A DNA stretch of 64,000 nucleotides from Rheinheimera sp. (GCF_030690345.1 NZ_JAUYGV010000006.1:1054001-1118000), one strand, 5' to 3'. Positions 51,600-62,279 are shown, counted from the stretch's first letter. Numbers and translations: made by a program. The notes: generated by a model not told the origin, from the letters alone.

Positions 51600-52613
51600 T
51601 TACCACCTGGCAAAGTGATCTTCGGCCAGCCCGGGCACTTGATCCAAAATCAGTTTTTCACCATTTTGCAGCAGTATGCTGCCGGAAAAAAAGCCACAGT
51701 ACTGGCGAAAATTACTGGCTAATATACCCAGATTCAGCCGCTCGCGCCGGCATTGTTGCGGTGTAAATTGCAAACAAACCTGTTGATCGGTACTGCTGAA
51801 TTGCCAGGGTTGTGTTGGTTGTTGCCGGTTTAAGCCAATGCTGACCGGTGGTAATAATTGCAGGCGGCCATCCAGCCACAGGCAATTTTCCGTGGCGCCG
51901 GTTTCGTTTACACCGTTGGCCAGATTCAGGCCAAAACGGCCCTGTGGCAAGGTTGCGCTAATGCTGCCCCAGCGCCAACTGGTTTCGCGGCGCATATAGC
52001 CGGCGGAGAAATCATACCCGGCCAGCGCCGTGCTTAAATCCAGCGCAGTACCGCGGTAATGCAGTTCACCACTAAGGGCTAAAGCATTATGTTTTTGGGT
52101 ATAGGTCCAACCGTTGTAACCGGTGGGGGTGCACAGGGCTATAGGTTGGGCATTTTCGCCGCCATGCAGCATCAGGTTGCCGCTTAGCAATTCACCTTGC
52201 AGTGTTAACTGCCAGTTGTAGCCTTTTGGTGTCAGGCAAATATGTTGTTTTCCGTTTATCCGCGCGCTGCCGGCCACCGGGGTGTTGCTCATCTGTACGC
52301 CGAGGCTGAACGGTTTTAGCAGGCTGATTTCATCCAGCTGCTGTGTACTGCGCTGGTAGAAGTAGCAAAAAGCACTGGCGGCATAGCGGATATCGGCTAT
52401 TGCTACACCTATTTGCCAGTCGGCATGGCTGATACTGACAAACTGAAACTGTTTATAGTGCAGATATTTCGCCAGCGCAGAGGCGGGCCTATCCATCACG
52501 TTGTAATAGGTAAACTGTGCCAGGTTCAGCCGGGTGACCGGGCTGGCAAAATAGCCAAAGCGTGGCAAGCCATCGGTGCCAAGCAGGTTGTTTTCGGGTG
52601 GTGCAGATAGCAT
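51600..52613 (-). CDS. DUF2804 family protein
   Basis: 337 residues rich in beta-strand, no signal peptide. Blocks such as GYNGWTYTQKHNALALSG and GYMRRETSWRWGSISA match the DUF2804 family as I know it. The fold is thought to be lipocalin-like; enzymatic role unknown. It is followed downstream, at lower coordinates, by the M23/bactofilin unit with a 100-bp gap. Confidence 0.75.
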   Translation of the reverse strand: MLSAPPENNLLGTDGLPRFGYFASPVTRLNLAQFTYYNVMDRPASALAKYLHYKQFQFVSISHADWQIGVAIADIRYAASAFCYFYQRSTQQLDEISLLKPFSLGVQMSNTPVAGSARINGKQHICLTPKGYNWQLTLQGELLSGNLMLHGGENAQPIALCTPTGYNGWTYTQKHNALALSGELHYRGTALDLSTALAGYDFSAGYMRRETSWRWGSISATLPQGRFGLNLANGVNETGATENCLWLDGRLQLLPPVSIGLNRQQPTQPWQFSSTDQQVCLQFTPQQCRRERLNLGILASNFRQYCGFFSGSILLQNGEKLILDQVPGLAEDHFARW

Positions 52614-52662
52614 CAGGCGGAATAAGGCCGGCCTGTGCAGGCCGGCACTTGTTCACAACAGA

Positions 52663-53148
52663 TTAATGGCCGGCATGGCCGTCAATGCCATGCACATGGC
52701 CGTGCGCCAGCTCTTCTTCGGTGGCGTCGCGTACCAGGATAACTTCAACATCAAAGCTAAGATCAATACCGGACAACGGGTGGTTACCATCTACCACCAC
52801 TTCTTCCTCTGTTACTTCCAGCACGATAACGGACTGCTCGCGGCCATCAGGGCCGGCCGCGCGAAAGCGCATACCTACGGCTACATCCATGCCTTCAAAC
52901 ATCGATTTTGGTACAGCCTGTGTCAGCGCATCATGGCGCTCGCCATAGGCTTCGGCGGCAGCAATATCGGCTTTAAATTTATCGCCGCTGCTTTTACCGG
53001 CTAAGGCTTGTTCTAAACCCGGAATTAATGAACCGTGGCCAAATAAGAAGACTAAAGGCTCGCCGCCCACCGAAGTATCCAGTTCGTTACCTTGTTGGTC
53101 GGTAACGGTGTAGTGCATGGCGACAACTTTGTCCTGAGAAATGGTCAT
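52663..53148 (-). CDS. slyD: FKBP-type peptidyl-prolyl isomerase SlyD-like
   Basis: 161 residues from ATG 53148 with AGAGG six bases upstream. FKBP domain with inserted chaperone flap: VVAMHYTVTDQQGNELDTS, LIPGLEQALAGKSSGDKF, NHPLSGIDLSFDVEVILV. The C-terminus is His-rich (HGHVHGIDGHAGH), the nickel-binding tail of SlyD. Cytoplasmic proline isomerase and metallochaperone. Symbol by family, not by synteny. Confidence 0.9.
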   Translation of the reverse strand: MTISQDKVVAMHYTVTDQQGNELDTSVGGEPLVFLFGHGSLIPGLEQALAGKSSGDKFKADIAAAEAYGERHDALTQAVPKSMFEGMDVAVGMRFRAAGPDGREQSVIVLEVTEEEVVVDGNHPLSGIDLSFDVEVILVRDATEEELAHGHVHGIDGHAGH

Positions 53149-53158
53149 GAAAACCTCT

Positions 53159-54127
53159 TTAATTAATCGAATAAGGTAACGGCAATAAGCTAAGTGCCGG
53201 TGCACTGTCGCTGCTAAGCCGTAACGAGTCTGCCGGTGTTGTGTCGTTGGGTAATACAGCAATTAACCATAAGTGGTTATTAATATTCACTGCATTGACA
53301 ACCTGGCCGCTCCGGCGCCAGTTCTCACCTAATTGTACTTCTATATCAGTTCCGGCGGCGGGTAATTCGTCTGTCTGCGCCGTCAGAATATAAGCTGCTC
53401 TTTTGTTGCCACCGCGGTATTTCAACCTGGCGACCGTTTCCTGGCCGATATAACAGCCCTTGGTAAAGCTGATGGCATCGAGCGCTTGTAAGTTAAGCAT
53501 TTGTGGCACAAAGGCGCCAATTAATGTCTGCTCCAGATAACTGAAACCGTGTTGAATATGTTGTGCCAACCATAGCGTGGGCGCGGCAAACGGCAATTTT
53601 TGCTGCATTAATTGCTGCGCATCCGGTTGCGCCATTAGTAACATAAAATGGTCGCTGGCTAAACCAAGCAGCATAGCATGGGGCTGGCGGCTTACTGCAC
53701 CCGGCATGGGCAAACTGAAACCCAGTTGGCTAATCAATTGTGCACAGTTGTTGCCACCGATACCAAACACCGCATAGCGCTGCTGGCCGGGGGTAAAACT
53801 GACTTTGGAGAACACACCAAACTTTTTCCACTGCTCAGCCGAGGCGTTTAACTCGTCGCGAAAGGCCAACACAACCAACTGTTCGCCATCACTGACTAAA
53901 TGAAACTGCGACCACATTTTACCTTTGGCATCACAATGGGCACCACGCAAAAAGTTATCTGTGCCCAGCAGGTCCAGATCGCAGGTGGTTTGGCCCTGCA
54001 GATATTTACGGTTGTCAGCTCCGCTGACTAACAAGGTTTCAAATGCCGGCAGGGGGGCAATAAAAGCGCCCTGAACCTGAGTGGATAATTGCGCGTATTG
54101 TTCTGCGGTTAACCAGGATGTATGCAT
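53159..54127 (-). CDS. ygfZ: tRNA-modifying/folate-binding protein YgfZ
   Basis: 322 residues from ATG 54127 (MHTSWLTAEQ); the longer frame to 54196 adds an unlikely leader. A GcvT-like folate-binding fold with the diagnostic KGCYIGQETVARLKYRG motif containing the essential Cys. It helps make or repair some Fe-S clusters, for example in MiaB. Divergent from sdhE-ygfX, as in many Gammaproteobacteria. Confidence 0.92.
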   Translation of the reverse strand: MHTSWLTAEQYAQLSTQVQGAFIAPLPAFETLLVSGADNRKYLQGQTTCDLDLLGTDNFLRGAHCDAKGKMWSQFHLVSDGEQLVVLAFRDELNASAEQWKKFGVFSKVSFTPGQQRYAVFGIGGNNCAQLISQLGFSLPMPGAVSRQPHAMLLGLASDHFMLLMAQPDAQQLMQQKLPFAAPTLWLAQHIQHGFSYLEQTLIGAFVPQMLNLQALDAISFTKGCYIGQETVARLKYRGGNKRAAYILTAQTDELPAAGTDIEVQLGENWRRSGQVVNAVNINNHLWLIAVLPNDTTPADSLRLSSDSAPALSLLPLPYSIN

Positions 54128-54265
54128 AATAAGGTAGTGTGTCGCTGCGCTGACCATGAATGTTGCTATCATTGGGGGAAAGCGGCAAAAGCTCAACCCC
54201 GCAGGCAGAAATTTGTTAGAATCAGCGCTAAATCGAGCCGGAGTAACCGGTAAATTAAGGTAACT

Positions 54266-54517
54266 ATGACAGAATTAATGATAAAACCGCGCTTACGCTG
54301 GGCCTGCCGGCGTGGCATGTTAGAGCTGGATATATTGCTGGCGCCCTTTGTTGAACAAGGCTACGACGCACTTAGCCTGCAGCAGAAGCAGGATTTTGAA
54401 CGTTTGCTGGCATGTGACGATCCGGATTTATTCTCCTGGTTTATGGGCCATGCCAAATCTGCCGACCCGGCGTTGCAGGCGCTGGTACAGCTGATTCTGG
54501 ACCGTGTCCGCGTATAA
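54266..54517 (+). CDS. sdhE: FAD assembly factor SdhE
   Basis: 83 residues, normal for the family. The conserved surface RGMLELDILL sits near residue 17, and the DDPDLFSWFMGH block is present. It promotes covalent flavinylation of succinate dehydrogenase and fumarate reductase. Its 3-prime end overlaps ygfX by 14 bp. Confidence 0.95.
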   Translation: MTELMIKPRLRWACRRGMLELDILLAPFVEQGYDALSLQQKQDFERLLACDDPDLFSWFMGHAKSADPALQALVQLILDRVRV

Positions 54518-54953
54518 TATTGCGCTTAAGCCGTCGCGCTGTTGCCAACAAGGTTTAGTGGCTTTTGCGCTTATGCCGGCATTCGTGTTGGCACTCACGC
54601 CGCTGCCAATGCTGTGGTGGGCAGGTGTTGTGCCCTTGCTGGCGGGGTTTTATTGGCTGTGTTATGGCCAGTGGCAAGCATTGCAGCACAGTGCTGCCCT
54701 TGCACTGCAGGCAGACGGACAGTTGCGCTGGTTTGGTACAGCGCTGCCGCCCGGTAAGCTGAGCGATGCCGGCTTAATCAGTCAGCATGCTATTCGCTTA
54801 TGTTGGCGTGCTGAAGCCGATAAACGCCATTATCAGCGCTGGATTTTTGCTGACCAATGCCCCGAAGCTGATTTCAGGGCTCTGGCACGGGTAATTAATC
54901 AGCGTAACTGGCAATCTGCAGCGGCTGATACCACTACCCCTCCCGGCGCCTGA
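54504..54953 (+). CDS. ygfX: YgfX (CptA-like) membrane protein
   Basis: 149 residues from a GTG at 54504 overlapping the sdhE end. Two adjacent membrane helices (about 15-55) then a soluble domain. The arrangement sdhE-ygfX identifies it; in E. coli the pair was described as the CptBA toxin-antitoxin system and also as partners in flavinylation. Sequence similarity itself is modest. Confidence 0.8.
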   Translation: MSAYNIALKPSRCCQQGLVAFALMPAFVLALTPLPMLWWAGVVPLLAGFYWLCYGQWQALQHSAALALQADGQLRWFGTALPPGKLSDAGLISQHAIRLCWRAEADKRHYQRWIFADQCPEADFRALARVINQRNWQSAAADTTTPPGA

Positions 54954-54959
54954 CGCGGC

Positions 54960-56558
54960 CTAAGGCGTAAGCACTGTTGGGGTGCTGTCCGGCGCTGATT
55001 CGGGATAATCCAGGTTATAATGCAGGCCGCGGCTTTCTTTACGCTGCATGGCACAGCGGATAATCAGCTCAGACACCTGCACCAGATTACGCAACTCCAG
55101 CAAATGGTGGCTGACACGGAAATGACTGTAATATTCGTGAATTTCGCGCTGCAGTAACTCCACGCGGTGCAGCGCACGCTCCAGCCGTTTATTGGTGCGC
55201 ACTATGCCAACGTAATCCCACATAAACAGCCGCAATTCGTGCCAGTTATGCGTAATAACCACTTCCTCGTCTGAGTCACTGACACGGCTGTCATCCCACG
55301 GCGGTAACAACGGCAGCTCACTGGCCGGATCCAGCTGCGCCAAAATATGTTTGGCAGCGGCCTGAGCAAACACCACACACTCCAGCAGAGAATTACTGGC
55401 CATACGGTTGGCGCCATGTAAGCCGGTATAAGCGACTTCGCCTATTGCATATAAGTTGCTGATATCGGTTTGGCCGTTCATATTGGTCATTACGCCGCCA
55501 CAGGTATAGTGGGCGGCCGGCACCACCGGAATGGGCTGGCGGGTAATATCAATGCCGACACTTAAACATTTGGCATAAATAGTCGGGAAGTGCTCAATAA
55601 TAAAGTCTTTTGCCTTGTGGCTGATATCCAGATAAACGCAGTTGGCACCCAGGCGCTTCATTTCATAATCGATAGCCCGGGCGACAATGTCGCGCGGCGC
55701 TAATTCGGCGCGCTCGTCAAAATCCGGCATAAAACGGCTGCCGTCCGGCCGCTTTAAATAAGCACCTTCACCGCGCATGGCTTCGGTTATCAGGAAATTC
55801 GGCGCGTCCGGATGGTACAAACTGGTAGGGTGAAACTGGTTAAATTCCATATTGGCAACGCGGCAGCCTGCGCGCCAGGCCATGGCAATGCCGTCACCGC
55901 TGGCAACATCCGGGTTGCTGGTATACAGATACACCTTACTGGCACCACCGGTAGCCAGCGCCACAAAGCGGGCGCGCACCAGCTCTACTTTGGCGGCATC
56001 TTTATTCCAGACATAGGCGCCGTAGCAATGCTTGGGATCTTTGCCGATTTTGCGGCCGTTGATTAAATCTATCGCGTTGTAGTTTTCCAACAAGCGGATA
56101 TTCGGGTGCGCTTTTACTTTATCGACCAGGGTAATTTGTACCGCCTGACCAGTGGCGTCGGCGGCATGTAAAATGCGTCTGTGGCTGTGGCCGCCTTCGC
56201 GGGTCAGGTGATACTTAAGGCTGCCGTCTTCATCTTTGTATTGATCAAAGGGTACGCCCTGGGCAATCAGCCATTCCATCGCGGTTTTGGCATTACCGGC
56301 AGTAAACTGCACGGCGGCTTCTTCACACAAGCCGGCGCCGGCAATCAGCGTATCGTCAACATGCGAGGCAATACTGTCGCTTTCATCGAACACCGCAGCA
56401 ATGCCGCCCTGAGCATACAGGGTCGAACCTTCGCGCAGCGGGCCTTTACTTAACACCAGCACCTTGGCGCTGTCGGCCAATTGCAATGCCAGCGACAAGC
56501 CTGCGGCACCACTGCCAATAATTAAAACGTCACAGAGATATTCTTTTGCTTGCGTCAT
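54960..56558 (-). CDS. nadB: L-aspartate oxidase
   Basis: Flavoenzyme for the first step of NAD synthesis, aspartate to iminoaspartate. 532 residues from ATG 56558 ([20 protein letters not shown], the FAD-binding Rossmann start). Also seen: [34 protein letters not shown] and [20 protein letters not shown]. It is divergent from rpoE, the classical nadB/rpoE arrangement. Confidence 0.96.
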   Translation of the reverse strand: MTQAKEYLCDVLIIGSGAAGLSLALQLADSAKVLVLSKGPLREGSTLYAQGGIAAVFDESDSIASHVDDTLIAGAGLCEEAAVQFTAGNAKTAMEWLIAQGVPFDQYKDEDGSLKYHLTREGGHSHRRILHAADATGQAVQITLVDKVKAHPNIRLLENYNAIDLINGRKIGKDPKHCYGAYVWNKDAAKVELVRARFVALATGGASKVYLYTSNPDVASGDGIAMAWRAGCRVANMEFNQFHPTSLYHPDAPNFLITEAMRGEGAYLKRPDGSRFMPDFDERAELAPRDIVARAIDYEMKRLGANCVYLDISHKAKDFIIEHFPTIYAKCLSVGIDITRQPIPVVPAAHYTCGGVMTNMNGQTDISNLYAIGEVAYTGLHGANRMASNSLLECVVFAQAAAKHILAQLDPASELPLLPPWDDSRVSDSDEEVVITHNWHELRLFMWDYVGIVRTNKRLERALHRVELLQREIHEYYSHFRVSHHLLELRNLVQVSELIIRCAMQRKESRGLHYNLDYPESAPDSTPTVLTP

Positions 56559-56617
56559 GCGATACACTTGCCGTCAGTCAATGTCCGGCTATTGTAGCTT
56601 TTTTGCCACATTTAGCA

Positions 56618-56644
56618 GAACTATTTCTGGCAGTTACGGTCATA
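56618..56644 (+). promoter_or_regulatory. Candidate sigma-E promoter of rpoE
   Basis: GAACTA (56618-56623), a 15-bp spacer, and GTCATA (56639-56644) resemble the sigma-E elements GAACTT and TCTGA/TCAAA. It lies 62 bp before the rpoE ATG. Autoregulation from a sigma-E promoter is known in E. coli; here the match is partial. Confidence 0.35.
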
Positions 56645-56706
56645 CCAGCACGCTAGACCAGCGCCAGTTAGCATAACGATTAGTATTACAGGGGATTAGC
56701 TCGAAC

Positions 56707-57282
56707 ATGAGCGAGCAAGAATTGGACTGGCAGATTGTCCAGCGTGTACAACAAGGCGATAAAGCGGCGTTTAATGTATTGGTGCGAAAATATCAGCACC
56801 GTATCGCGAACTTAATTTCCCGTTATGTCTCTAACCACGGAGACGTAGCCGATGTGGCGCAGGAAGCCTTTATTAAAGCGTATCGGGCTATTCCCGGTTT
56901 TCGCGGCGAAAGTGCATTTTATACCTGGCTGTATCGGATAGCGGTAAACAGTGCAAAAAACTATCTGGTTGCCAATGGCCGTAAACCGCCGGCTACAGAT
57001 GTTGATGCTGAAGACGCGGAATATTTTGACGGCAGCGATGCGTTAAAAGAACAGGATTCACCGGAAAGGCTATTGTTATCCGATGAAATCCGTAACGTGG
57101 TGTTCAGCACCATTGAAAAATTACCGGACGAGCTGCGCACTGCTATTACGCTGCGTGAACTCGAAGGGTTAAGTTATGAAGAAATTGCGGACGTAATGGC
57201 CTGCCCAATCGGCACCGTCAGAAGCCGTATTTTCAGAGCGCGTGAAGCAATTGATTTGCAGCTTAAGCCATTAATAAGCTAG
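56707..57282 (+). CDS. rpoE: RNA polymerase sigma factor RpoE
   Basis: 191-residue group 4 (ECF) sigma factor for envelope stress. Region 2 includes DVADVAQEAFIKAYRAIPGF and YTWLYRIAVNSAKNYLV; region 4 includes ITLRELEGLSYEEIADVM and GTVRSRIFRAREAI. First gene of rpoE-rseA-rseB-rseC and divergent from nadB. Released when RseA is degraded. Confidence 0.97.
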   Translation: MSEQELDWQIVQRVQQGDKAAFNVLVRKYQHRIANLISRYVSNHGDVADVAQEAFIKAYRAIPGFRGESAFYTWLYRIAVNSAKNYLVANGRKPPATDVDAEDAEYFDGSDALKEQDSPERLLLSDEIRNVVFSTIEKLPDELRTAITLRELEGLSYEEIADVMACPIGTVRSRIFRAREAIDLQLKPLIS

Positions 57283-57322
57283 CAATCAGGGCACAAACCA
57301 GTAATTTAAGACAGGAAACATT

Positions 57323-57946
57323 ATGTCGTCAGAACATCAGGATTGGCTCTCTGCTGCCAGTGACAACCAGCAACTGAGCGCGCAACAGCTCGACAGTTTG
57401 CTGCAAGATACTGAGCTGCAACACAAGCTTGAACGATACCATACGATTGGTGCTGTGCTGCGTCGTGAGCCGCAAAGCGCGCTGAGTGTAAATTTTGCTG
57501 ATGATTTTGCTGCGAAACTGGCGGATGAACCGCAGTATCGCTTACAGAGCAACCGTGGTTTAGTGCGCCGGATTAAATCTGGTTTAAGCTACGCGGCTAA
57601 CGGCCGTTGGCTGCAACCGGTAGCGCAAGGTGCTGTCGCAGCCGGTGTAGCGTTAATGGCGGTGTTTGGTATGCAGCAATATCAGCAGTCGCCACAACAA
57701 GATAATTTGTCGCCGCTGCCGCTGTTACAAACTCAGCCGGTGGCCGGTTTTGCTACCCCGGTAAGTTTAAGCCAGACTACAGTGGAAGATCGCTTTGCCG
57801 AGCAAGAGCAACAAGCCATGCTGGAACAGCAAAAGCGCTTGCAAGCCTTGCTTAATGCCCACCGCCAGCAAGTGCGGGTGATGGAGCAGGCGCAGCAAGC
57901 CAGCAACGACACTAAAGACAGCGGAACAGCAAACGACGGGCAATAA
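57323..57946 (+). CDS. rseA: Anti-sigma-E factor RseA
   Basis: 207 residues. The cytoplasmic N-terminal domain (LSAASDNQQLSAQQLDSLLQ, HTIGAVLRREPQSAL) binds sigma-E, one membrane helix lies near 98-115 (VAQGAVAAGVALMAVFGMQQ), and the periplasmic end is Gln-rich. DegS and RseP cut it under envelope stress. The stop overlaps the rseB start (TAATG). Confidence 0.93.
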   Translation: MSSEHQDWLSAASDNQQLSAQQLDSLLQDTELQHKLERYHTIGAVLRREPQSALSVNFADDFAAKLADEPQYRLQSNRGLVRRIKSGLSYAANGRWLQPVAQGAVAAGVALMAVFGMQQYQQSPQQDNLSPLPLLQTQPVAGFATPVSLSQTTVEDRFAEQEQQAMLEQQKRLQALLNAHRQQVRVMEQAQQASNDTKDSGTANDGQ

Positions 57947-58875
57947 TGATGCGATTCTCTGGCTTATGCAGTGCCATTGTACTGGTAGTAGTGTCAGGCG
58001 TGGCGCAAGCCGCGCAAGAGGGTTGGGCGCTGTTTGACAAAGTGCAACACGCCGTTAAGCAGTATAATTTCGATACTTCCTTTGTGGTACTAAAAGGCGG
58101 TAACGCCGATACCTATCGCTGGATCCACGGTGTTAAAGACCAGCAGGAAATAGAACATTTAATTCCGCTTGATACCAACGGCGTGGATATTCTGCGCCGT
58201 AATGCCCTGGTGTATTACCTGCTAACCGACAAACCGGCTTTTGTTACTCACGGTAACAGTATTCCGGAGTTGCCGGCCTTATTGTTTGAAGATAAAGCCA
58301 CCATTACGCAATTGTATAATGCCGTTGCCGGCAGTAGCTCAGTGATGTCCGGCCGCAGTGCACAATTATTGCGCTTAACGGCAAAAGAGGGCGGGCGTTA
58401 TCATTACTGGCTGTGGTTGGATGCTGAAACCGGTTTTCCGCTGCGTATCGATACCTTATCGGCACAGCAAAATGCGCTGGAGCGCTGGCTGGTTACCCAT
58501 ATGCAAATTTCTGCAGAATTTCCGGAAACTCTGCAAGCAGTGTTAGTGGCGGAGTTGCCTGAGCCGGCAACGGTTACTGCTCAGACTGTACCTGTATCGG
58601 CACATAAACTTACCTGGCTGCCACAAGGTTACCACCAGGTAGAGGAACCGGCAGAATTCCCGCAACTGGCTGACAGCCTGCTGAGTTATTGGTTGCTGAG
58701 TGATGGCTTGCATCAGGTTTCGGTATTTGTGCAAGACAGCAACCGTCTGCCAACCCAGGCCTTTCGTGATGGCGCTACCACTATTTATGTGCAGACAGAA
58801 GAGCAACTGGAGATCACCGTTATCGGCCCGGTAAGTATTGAAACGGCGCGTCAGCTGGCCGCGGCGGTGCGCTGA
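57946..58875 (+). CDS. rseB: Sigma-E regulator RseB
   Basis: 309 residues with a signal peptide (MMRFSGLCSAIVLVVVSGVAQA). A LolA-like N-terminal domain and a smaller C-terminal domain (LTWLPQGYHQVEEPAEFP) are typical. It binds the periplasmic part of RseA and shields it from DegS. A second ATG at 57949 is an equally possible start. The stop overlaps the rseC ATG. Confidence 0.93.
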   Translation: MMRFSGLCSAIVLVVVSGVAQAAQEGWALFDKVQHAVKQYNFDTSFVVLKGGNADTYRWIHGVKDQQEIEHLIPLDTNGVDILRRNALVYYLLTDKPAFVTHGNSIPELPALLFEDKATITQLYNAVAGSSSVMSGRSAQLLRLTAKEGGRYHYWLWLDAETGFPLRIDTLSAQQNALERWLVTHMQISAEFPETLQAVLVAELPEPATVTAQTVPVSAHKLTWLPQGYHQVEEPAEFPQLADSLLSYWLLSDGLHQVSVFVQDSNRLPTQAFRDGATTIYVQTEEQLEITVIGPVSIETARQLAAAVR

Positions 58876-59324
58876 TGGTAGAGGAAATTGCGACTGTGGT
58901 CAGTGTTGATAGCGGCGGCGTGTGGTTAAGCACCACGCCGGTAGCCAGTTGCAATGCCTGTAATGTCAGTGATGATTGCGGTACCGGCATTGTGGCTAAA
59001 ACTATGACACCACGACAACAGCGCTTTTTTGTTGCCACCTCACTGGCATTGTTGCCCGGTGAGCAGGTAAAAATTGGTATGCAGGAACATAACCTTATTA
59101 TGGCGGCGGTTATGGTGTATTTGCTGCCGTTATTGTTGCTGTTAGCCAGCGCTGTGCTGGCCGGTTTGGCAGGTTTAGCCGAAGGCTGGGTAATACTTGC
59201 TGCCCTGGCCGGTGTAACCGCAGGCTTTCTGTTGGCACGCCGCTATGGCCGCTTGCAGCAAAGCACAGAGCACATCAGTATCCTTGAAGTGCTGCCACAG
59301 CTTGGGCTGCAACGCCTCATCTAA
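58875..59324 (+). CDS. rseC: SoxR-reducing system/sigma-E modulator RseC
   Basis: 149 residues with a cysteine cluster near the N-terminus (CNACNVSDDCGTG) and two membrane helices (MAAVMVYLLPLLLLLASAVL, GWVILAALAGVTAGFLLA). Fourth gene of the rpoE operon. It modestly affects sigma-E activity and, in E. coli, supports reduction of SoxR. Confidence 0.93.
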   Translation: MVEEIATVVSVDSGGVWLSTTPVASCNACNVSDDCGTGIVAKTMTPRQQRFFVATSLALLPGEQVKIGMQEHNLIMAAVMVYLLPLLLLLASAVLAGLAGLAEGWVILAALAGVTAGFLLARRYGRLQQSTEHISILEVLPQLGLQRLI

Positions 59325-59510
59325 ACGCTTTGACTTAAACCCGGCCTGCCGGCAATCCCCGCGTTGCGATGAATAACACATAGCAAGCTGACGTGGGATA
59401 GAGTACAATTCGCGCTAATTTATCGGAATAACCCGCGTTAGCGCAGGAGGTTGTGGCTTAGCAGCTATAAGTTTTCAACCTTGCGTTACGCCTACAGTTT
59501 TGCGGACAAC

Positions 59511-61310
59511 ATGCCTAAACTTAATCACATCAGAAACTTTTCTATCATTGCCCATATCGACCATGGTAAATCAACGCTGTCTGATCGCTTAATCCAGTAT
59601 TGTGGTGGTTTATCTGATCGTGAAATGCAGCAACAGGTGCTGGACTCGATGGATCTCGAGCGTGAGCGCGGTATTACCATTAAAGCGCAAAGTGTAACGC
59701 TGTATTATCCGGCTGACGACGGCAATACCTACCAGCTGAACTTTATCGACACCCCTGGCCACGTTGACTTTACCTATGAAGTAAGCCGTTCACTGGCCGC
59801 CTGTGAAGGTGCACTGTTAGTGGTGGACGCCGGCCAGGGCGTAGAAGCGCAAACCGTAGCAAACTGCTATACCGCACTGGAAATGAATTTAGAAGTACTG
59901 CCGGTACTGAACAAAATTGACCTGCCGCAGGCCGAACCGGACCGTGTAGCAGAAGAAATAGAAGACATCATCGGCATTGAAGCCATAGGTGCAGTGCAGT
60001 GCTCGGCCAAAACCGGGCTGGGCATTAAAGATGTGCTGGAAACCATTGTGAAGAAAATCCCGCCACCGGAAGGTGAGCCGGAACAACCGACCCAGGCACT
60101 GATAATCGATTCATGGTTCGATGCCTATCAGGGCGTGGTATCACTGGTGCGGGTAAAACACGGCAGCATTAAAGCCAAAGACAAAATTAAAGTTATGTCG
60201 ACCGGCCAGAGCTACGAAGTAGACAAAGTGGGCGTATTCAGCCCCAAAGCCACTAATACCGGCGAGTTAAAAACCGGCGAAGTAGGCTTTGTGATCGCCG
60301 GTATTAAAGAAATTAAAGGCGCGCCGGTAGGCGATACGTTAACACTGGCAAAAAACAGTGCGGAAAAACCGCTACCGGGCTTTAAACGTATTAAACCGCA
60401 GGTATATGCCGGGGTGTTCCCGGTGTCCAGTGACGATTACGAAGATTTCCGTGATGCACTGGCCAAACTAAGCCTGAATGATTCATCGTTGTTTTATGAA
60501 CCGGAAAACTCCGGCGCCCTGGGTTTTGGTTTCCGTATCGGTTTCCTTGGCATGCTACACATGGAAATTATTCAGGAACGCCTGGAGCGTGAGTACGACC
60601 TGGATTTGATCACCACTGCACCGACAGTAGTGTATGAAGTGCTGAAGAAAAACGGTGAAACCGTGATGGTAGACAATCCCAGTGCCTTACCTGCGGTAAA
60701 TGATATTGACGAAATTCGTGAGCCTATTGTTGAAGCGCATATCCTGGTGCCGCAAGAATATTTGGGTAACGTTATTACCCTGTGTATTGAAAAGCGCGGT
60801 GTGCAGGTAAACATGAGCTATCACGGCCGTCAGGTTGCGGTGGTGTATGAGCTGCCAATGGCCGAAGTTGTAATGGACTTTTTCGATCGGTTAAAGTCAA
60901 CCAGCCGCGGTTATGCCTCACTGGATTACAGCTTCAAGCGCTTTCAAACCTCGAATATGCAGCGGGTAGATATTTTGATTAACGGTGAGCGCGTTGATGC
61001 GTTGGCCATTATCAGCCATATCGATTTTGCTCAGGGCCGCGGCCGGCAGCTGGCAGAAAAACTAAAAGAGCTGATCCCGCGGCAGATGTTCGATATAGCC
61101 ATTCAGGCGGCTATCGGCAACCACGTGATTGCCCGTACCACCATTAAGCAGATGCGTAAAAACGTACTGGCAAAATGTTATGGCGGTGATATCAGCCGGA
61201 AGAAAAAACTGCTGCAAAAGCAGAAAGATGGTAAAAAACGGATGAAGCAGGTAGGTAATGTGGAAGTACCACAGGAAGCCTTCCTTGCCATTCTGAAAGT
61301 CGGTAAATAA
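59511..61310 (+). CDS. lepA: Elongation factor 4 (LepA)
   Basis: 599-residue translational GTPase. The start [20 protein letters not shown] at 59511 gives the usual N-terminus; an in-frame TTG 60 bp earlier sits directly against a GGAGG and cannot use it. G motifs are [18 protein letters not shown] and NKIDLP; the C-terminal LepA-specific domain ends [20 protein letters not shown]. It aids ribosome function under stress. Followed by lepB after 13 bp. Confidence 0.96.
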   Translation: MPKLNHIRNFSIIAHIDHGKSTLSDRLIQYCGGLSDREMQQQVLDSMDLERERGITIKAQSVTLYYPADDGNTYQLNFIDTPGHVDFTYEVSRSLAACEGALLVVDAGQGVEAQTVANCYTALEMNLEVLPVLNKIDLPQAEPDRVAEEIEDIIGIEAIGAVQCSAKTGLGIKDVLETIVKKIPPPEGEPEQPTQALIIDSWFDAYQGVVSLVRVKHGSIKAKDKIKVMSTGQSYEVDKVGVFSPKATNTGELKTGEVGFVIAGIKEIKGAPVGDTLTLAKNSAEKPLPGFKRIKPQVYAGVFPVSSDDYEDFRDALAKLSLNDSSLFYEPENSGALGFGFRIGFLGMLHMEIIQERLEREYDLDLITTAPTVVYEVLKKNGETVMVDNPSALPAVNDIDEIREPIVEAHILVPQEYLGNVITLCIEKRGVQVNMSYHGRQVAVVYELPMAEVVMDFFDRLKSTSRGYASLDYSFKRFQTSNMQRVDILINGERVDALAIISHIDFAQGRGRQLAEKLKELIPRQMFDIAIQAAIGNHVIARTTIKQMRKNVLAKCYGGDISRKKKLLQKQKDGKKRMKQVGNVEVPQEAFLAILKVGK

Positions 61311-61323
61311 TTAAGGGATCTTC

Positions 61324-62247
61324 ATGGCAGGTTACTTTGCAATTTTTCTGGTGCTGCTGACACTTGCCAGCGGTTTGGTGTGGTTACTGGATGCGTTGGT
61401 GTTAGCGCCAAAACGGCAACAACGCTTGGTGCTGGCGCAAACCTCCGCCGGTGGCGACTTACCTGCTAATGTGGGTGAAGAGCTGGTTAAAGAGCCGCAA
61501 CTGGTAGAAACGGCAAAGTCGATTTTCCCGGTGATAGCGCTGATCACTATCTTCCGCTCCTTTATTTATGAGCCGTTTCAAATTCCGTCCGGTTCAATGA
61601 TGCCTACCTTGCTGGTGGGCGATTTTATCCTGGTCGAGAAGTTCTCCTACGACGTTAAAGACCCGGTATGGCGCAAAACGCTGTACAGCAACAATAAACC
61701 GCAGCGCGGTGATGTGGCGGTGTTTAAATATCCTGAGCAGCCCACGGTAGACTACATTAAACGTGTTATCGGCTTGCCGGGCGACCGGATTATTTACCGC
61801 AATAAACAGCTGTTTATTGAAAAAGCCTGTGACGGTGGCGATGCTGCCAGCTGTGGCAAACTGGAAATGGTGGCGCTGCAGTTGCAAAACGAAGGTGAGT
61901 TTTATCAGGACCAGTATCCGCAGCGGCGTTATACCGAACAGTTAGGCGAAGTATCGCACGATATTTTGCAAACTCCGGCGCGGCGCGAACATACCGAGTT
62001 TTTCTTTAAACAACGCGGCACCGCCATTGATGAGTTTGTTGTGCCGGACGGTCACTATTTTGTGCTGGGTGATAACCGCGATAACAGCCGTGATGGTCGC
62101 TTTTGGGGCTTTGTGCCGGAGCACAACATGGTAGGCAAAGCGGTGTTTATCTGGATGAGCTTTGAATTTAATGAGGATCCAAACAGCTGGTTACCCGGCT
62201 GGATCCCAACCGGAGTGCGCTTTGACCGCCTTGGTGCTATTCACTAA
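61324..62247 (+). CDS. lepB: Signal peptidase I
   Basis: 307 residues. Two N-terminal membrane segments (about 2-25 and 62-80). Catalytic Ser in QIPSGSMMPTLLVGD and Lys in VDYIKRVIGLPGDRI; GDNRDNSRDGRFWGFVP is box E. It removes signal peptides of exported proteins. lepA-lepB-rnc-era-recO is the standard order. Confidence 0.97.
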   Translation: MAGYFAIFLVLLTLASGLVWLLDALVLAPKRQQRLVLAQTSAGGDLPANVGEELVKEPQLVETAKSIFPVIALITIFRSFIYEPFQIPSGSMMPTLLVGDFILVEKFSYDVKDPVWRKTLYSNNKPQRGDVAVFKYPEQPTVDYIKRVIGLPGDRIIYRNKQLFIEKACDGGDAASCGKLEMVALQLQNEGEFYQDQYPQRRYTEQLGEVSHDILQTPARREHTEFFFKQRGTAIDEFVVPDGHYFVLGDNRDNSRDGRFWGFVPEHNMVGKAVFIWMSFEFNEDPNSWLPGWIPTGVRFDRLGAIH

Positions 62248-62279
62248 GCCGGCACAGCGTTCACCGTTAAGAGACAGAC

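Noticed and set aside
59441-59463. Strong GGAGG followed by GTG/TTG before lepA, suggesting a longer LepA or a leader peptide.
   Set aside because: TTG directly abuts the GGAGG and GTG is two bases away and stops after two codons; the conserved N-terminus [10 protein letters not shown] starts at 59511.
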